Part shown: piece after piece, positions 61,105 to 64,000 of the stretch
Position numbering within the stretch: the stretch's first letter is position 1
How the letters are laid out: every line of letters starts with the position of its first letter
From: Methylotenera_A sp031381645
GTDB taxonomy: Bacteria; Pseudomonadota; Gammaproteobacteria; Burkholderiales; Methylophilaceae
Assembly (NCBI GenBank): GCA_031381645.1
Contig: JANMYB010000082.1
Coordinates: 8,261-72,260, forward strand
DNA length: 64,000 bases
Direction: 5' to 3'
Notes under the pieces: model-generated
Database searches by the model: none
What the model saw: only the letters and a program-made list of their open reading frames with translations
Told to the model about the DNA's origin: nothing
Position numbers and translations under genes: made by a program

Positions 61105-62271
61105 TTACGCAGCCGCATGTTGTATTAATAATTTCTTGACGCTAACCTGACGATTAAGTTGCCTTAATCCCCAACTTGTTAATTGTTTAAGCATCTTGCT
61201 ATCACTTGCAAACAAAGCATCTAAGCCAGATGTCAATGCATTCATTGTTAGCGTATCAGCTTTTCTAGCTCGCGCATATTGCCGTAAAAACGCCGCATCT
61301 CCTAAATCTTGCATGGGGTGTAGCTTAGTCGCTAAAGAGGTCAATTCCATTACATCTCTAAAGCCTAAATTCACACCCTGCCCAGCCATGGGGTGAATTT
61401 GGTGCGCGGCATCGCCCACTAGCACAAGCCGCTCGGCTACAAACTGCACTGCAGTTTTACTGTGCAAGGCAAATGATAGCGTTTTGCTAATAGCCTTTAA
61501 ATCCCCTAGCACACCCTGCGACTGCGTTTGTACTGCTACTGCTAATTCCTGACTTGATAATTTTAACAGCTCACTAGCCTTTTCGGCCGACACTGACCAG
61601 ACCAGCGATACGTTTTGTCCGACCAACGGTAACAACGCGAGCGTTTCGTGCGTCGCAAACCATTGCCTAGCCATATTTCTATGCGATTTTTCTGTGCTAA
61701 AGTTAGCCACAATTGCAGTTTGCTGAAAATCTTTATGTTTCACCTCAATATTAGCTCGTTGCCTCACCCAAGAATGAATGCCATCGGCCGCCAGTAATAA
61801 TTTCGCACTCACTTGCTGATGATTATTCAAGCTCAACGTCACCGCTTGCTGCGTATTCTCTAGCTTTACACAGTTTACTTCTGTGATTACAGTCACCTCT
61901 AGTGCATTTACTTTTTGCCAAAGCGTAGCCACCAGGTTTTGATTTTCGATAATCACGCCTAATTTTGGCAAATGCGCATCATCGCTATTTAAAACAAGTG
62001 CCTCATCTTCATGCCATACATGCATCGCATCAATCGGGCAAACGCGCGTTAAATCAAGGTCTTGCCATACGCCAAGCGATTCTAGCCATTGTTCTGTGGC
62101 TGGTGTTAATGCGTAGATACGTTCATCCCAAGCTTGCGATTTTTGATTCATCACAGCTTTAGCATCAACCAAGACCACGCTTTTACCCTGCGTTGCAAAC
62201 GCAACCGACGCGCTTAAGCCCACCAAACCAGCGCCAACAATAAGCACATCGGTTTCAATATGTTTTGTCAT
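61105..62271 (-). CDS. Ubiquinone biosynthesis flavin hydroxylase (UbiH/UbiF/UbiI family)
   Basis: A 388-residue FAD monooxygenase. The FAD motif VLIVGAGLVGLSASVAFA is at the N-terminus, and GDAAHQIHPMAGQGVNLGF is the COQ6/UbiH signature. Which ring position it hydroxylates cannot be told from sequence by eye. It overlaps the upstream ubiH gene by 4 bp. Confidence 0.93.
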   Translation of the reverse strand: MTKHIETDVLIVGAGLVGLSASVAFATQGKSVVLVDAKAVMNQKSQAWDERIYALTPATEQWLESLGVWQDLDLTRVCPIDAMHVWHEDEALVLNSDDAHLPKLGVIIENQNLVATLWQKVNALEVTVITEVNCVKLENTQQAVTLSLNNHQQVSAKLLLAADGIHSWVRQRANIEVKHKDFQQTAIVANFSTEKSHRNMARQWFATHETLALLPLVGQNVSLVWSVSAEKASELLKLSSQELAVAVQTQSQGVLGDLKAISKTLSFALHSKTAVQFVAERLVLVGDAAHQIHPMAGQGVNLGFRDVMELTSLATKLHPMQDLGDAAFLRQYARARKADTLTMNALTSGLDALFASDSKMLKQLTSWGLRQLNRQVSVKKLLIQHAAA

Positions 62272-63449
62272 TTACCGAAGCTCATTTTGCCAACTAACAA
62301 ATTTTTAGCAGGTTTAAATAAATCCAACATGCCAAGCCCCACGCCGCGCAAACTCACCACGCCAATCAAATCGTTTGAAAACACATTCACCAATAAATCG
62401 GTAAATAATAAACCGCCGCGCGTATCGCGTTTGCGCTGCTGGCTATAATTGGCGAGCATCTCTGCATTGCCCAGTGCGTTTAGCGGCGTCTTGATGATCA
62501 AATCGGCCAAAGTCCAAGCATCGCGCATGCCGACATTAAAACCCTGCCCCGCAACGGGGTGCATGGTCTGCGCAGCATTACCAATCACGACCAAATGTGG
62601 TGCAGTGGAGGGCTTAAGCGTGCTTAATTTAAGTGGAAAGCTCATGCGCTTTTCGACACTTAAAAATCGACCAACTCTGTCGCCAAATGCTTCATGTAGC
62701 TGCTTTAAAAACGTCAAATCATCCAAGCCAGAGACCTCATGGATATTGGCTTGCAGGCCAGTCCAAACCAATGAAAATTCACATGAATTTATATCATTTC
62801 CATTTGGCAACAGCGCCATTGGGCCATCTGGTGTGAAGCGTTCATACGCAATATGATTGTGCGGCAATTCTGTTATTACTTTTGTGACCAATGCATCATG
62901 TCCATATTCTTTGGTTTCTTTTTGGATGCCTTCAATATCGTTCAAGCTACGTCCTCCATCGGCAGTCACCAGCAAGGCCGCGCTTAGCACTTGCACGGCT
63001 TCATTTTGCCTAAACGTAACGGTGCTCATTTCTGAACTTGGCTGAATATGCGTTGCCTCTGCGCCATAAATCACGCTTGAAGTATCTAACACAGCATCTA
63101 AAGCTTGCGTCAACGCGCCATAAGACACGACATAACCGATTGCGGATAATTGGTGTTCTGCAGCAGTTAGTTTAGTGCGCCCTAAACCACCGCGCTGTGA
63201 AATATGAATCGTGTTAATCGCCGTCGCACTTGCCTCAACGGCGTGCCATACATTTAATTTTTCTAATATTAGCCGACTGCCATAAGAGAGCGCCAGTGCA
63301 CGTTTATCCTGATGCGAAGCGCCCTTTTCTCGTGCCTCTAGCATAGTAAAAGGAATGCCTTGCTGTTGTAATGATAGCGCTAGCACCGCGCCTACAGGGC
63401 CACCGCCAACAATCACAATAGGCTTCTGATTTATTTCGAATTTATGCAT
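62268..63449 (-). CDS. ubiH: Ubiquinone biosynthesis hydroxylase UbiH-like
   Basis: A 393-residue FAD monooxygenase of the UbiH type: VIVGGGPVGAVLALSLQQQG, YERFTPDGPMALLP and GNAAQTMHPVAGQGFNVGM. The start at 63449 (MHKFEINQ) overlaps pepP by 8 bp and is preferred over 63470, which reaches further into pepP. The pepP-ubiH-ubi row is conserved in proteobacteria (E. coli pepP-ubiH-visC). A copy of the dispersed repeat (about 62731-62759) encodes LQANIHEVSGL here. Confidence 0.94.
   Translation of the reverse strand: MHKFEINQKPIVIVGGGPVGAVLALSLQQQGIPFTMLEAREKGASHQDKRALALSYGSRLILEKLNVWHAVEASATAINTIHISQRGGLGRTKLTAAEHQLSAIGYVVSYGALTQALDAVLDTSSVIYGAEATHIQPSSEMSTVTFRQNEAVQVLSAALLVTADGGRSLNDIEGIQKETKEYGHDALVTKVITELPHNHIAYERFTPDGPMALLPNGNDINSCEFSLVWTGLQANIHEVSGLDDLTFLKQLHEAFGDRVGRFLSVEKRMSFPLKLSTLKPSTAPHLVVIGNAAQTMHPVAGQGFNVGMRDAWTLADLIIKTPLNALGNAEMLANYSQQRKRDTRGGLLFTDLLVNVFSNDLIGVVSLRGVGLGMLDLFKPAKNLLVGKMSFGK
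62731..62759. repeat. Copy of the CAATATCCATGAGG repeat inside ubiH
   Basis: The reverse strand reads GCCTGCAAGCCAATATCC then ATGAGGTCTCT, matching the 51122-51172 copy closely (CCTGCAAG.CAATATCCATGAGG). In frame, it contributes Gln-Ala-Asn-Ile-His-Glu to UbiH. The protein region is about as long as in E. coli UbiH by recall, so an insertion is not proven. Confidence 0.7.
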
Positions 63450-64000
63450 TGCTCGCCATGTGCGCTTCAATATCTGCCACTGTTTTAATGGCTTTTTTTG
63501 TAAGCACTTCGTTACCCGTTTTGGTAATCAGCACGTCATCTTCAATACGAATACCAATATTCCAGAAGTGTTCAGGCACGTTGTCGGCTGGGCGGACATA
63601 ACAACCTGGTTCAACAGTCAAAGTATTTCCAGCTTCGAGCAATGCCCAATTACCTGCCTTGTCCTTATATTCGCCCGCATCATGCACATCTAAACCCAAC
63701 CAATGGCCAGTGCGGTGCATATAAAATTGGCGGTAGCTACCATTTTCCAACACTTCTTCTTTAGTACCTTTGCACAATTTAAAATCGATAAAACCCTGCA
63801 CCAGGACATCTAGCGCAGCTTCATGCGGCGCGTTCCAATGGTTATTGGATTTTGCAACGTCAATCGCTGCTAATTGCGCGCTCAACACCAATTCATACAA
63901 ATCTTTTTGCGCCGCGCTAAATTTACCATTGATGGGAAAAGTGCGTGTGATGTCAGACGCATAACCATCTAACTCGCAACCCGCGTCTATCAACAACAAG
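63442..64000 (-). CDS. pepP: Xaa-Pro aminopeptidase (PepP), N-terminal part outside window
   Basis: The C-terminal catalytic domain of aminopeptidase P, which removes residues before proline. The five metal ligands are visible: LLIDAGCE and YASDITRTF (Asp), MHRTGHWLGLDVHD (His), LTVEPGCYV (Glu) and RIEDDVLI (Glu). The frame continues past the window edge, so about 250 N-terminal residues are missing here. Confidence 0.96.
   Translation of the reverse strand, partial: LLLIDAGCELDGYASDITRTFPINGKFSAAQKDLYELVLSAQLAAIDVAKSNNHWNAPHEAALDVLVQGFIDFKLCKGTKEEVLENGSYRQFYMHRTGHWLGLDVHDAGEYKDKAGNWALLEAGNTLTVEPGCYVRPADNVPEHFWNIGIRIEDDVLITKTGNEVLTKKAIKTVADIEAHMASNA

Overview
This 64 kb window is chromosomal DNA from a Gram-negative betaproteobacterium, most likely a methylotroph of the Methylophilaceae (Methylotenera/Methylophilus type). 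This is inferred from protein resemblance, a moderately AT-rich composition, an MxaD-like protein next to a YVTN beta-propeller lipoprotein, and beta/gammaproteobacterial gene orders (yqgE-ruvX-pyrR-pyrB-pyrC' followed by pilU/pilT-yggS-proC-yggT). No rRNA, tRNA, CRISPR array, prophage or complete insertion sequence was seen. Almost all of the window is housekeeping; accessory signal is concentrated at 14.7-21.3, 25.5-26.8, 30.1-30.5, 36.4-37.6 and 41.2-45.4 kb.

Layout. 0-1 kb: reverse-strand gene cut by the window edge. 1.2-8.2 kb: riboflavin genes (ribE and a RibB with a degenerate RibA-like half), yqgE, ruvX, then pyrR-pyrB-pyrC', where the dihydroorotase homologue has lost metal-binding histidines as in Pseudomonas-type ATCase complexes, followed by an unrecognised HhH/OmpA membrane-protein pair. 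8.3-14.7 kb: twitching ATPases pilU and pilT (reverse), then yggS, proC, yggT and a dynamin-like GTPase. 14.8-21.3 kb: a Czc-type heavy-metal efflux operon with a small CzcI-like leader gene that may start at ATT. 21.3-25.5 kb: rng, maf, nudJ, mnmA (with a vestigial duplicate of its 3' end) and a small conserved gene. 25.5-26.8 kb: a roughly 430-bp hairpin-rich non-coding element next to an AbiU2/HEPN-like gene. 26.8-34.8 kb: GST, nadC, an orphan GspE/PilB-like ATPase, ilvB-ilvH-ilvC and psd. 34.8-41.1 kb: rppH, beta-propeller lipoprotein, MxaD-like protein, a repeat-rich gap, then type IV pilin pilA behind a strong sigma-54 promoter match, a TfpZ-like accessory protein and a PglL-like O-glycosyltransferase. 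41.2-45.4 kb: a compact cyclic-nucleotide module (CHASE2 adenylate cyclase, metallo-beta-lactamase-fold hydrolase, cNMP-binding/rhodanese protein). 45.5-51.1 kb: carboxylesterase, xseB-ispA-dxs, folE2, two DUF2970-like small membrane proteins, dodecin. 51.2-55.4 kb (reverse): retropepsin-like protease, MFS transporter, aroC, glutamine amidotransferase, rluE. 55.4-64 kb: icd, csp, pilB-pilC, dsbC, two ubiquinone-type flavin hydroxylases and the 3' part of pepP.

The genes connect in several themes: type IV pili (pilT, pilU, pilB, pilC, pilA, TfpZ, PglL and the orphan GspE), pyrimidine/riboflavin/branched-chain/isoprenoid/ubiquinone biosynthesis, metal efflux, and cyclic nucleotide signalling. 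Cutting across these is a dispersed palindromic repeat family with the core CAATATCCATG[C/A]GG. I count seven copies, two inside coding genes (nadC and ubiH) and two as long perfect hairpins placed like terminators. The most unusual items are this repeat family, the large hairpin-rich element beside the HEPN gene, and the self-contained cyclic-nucleotide module.
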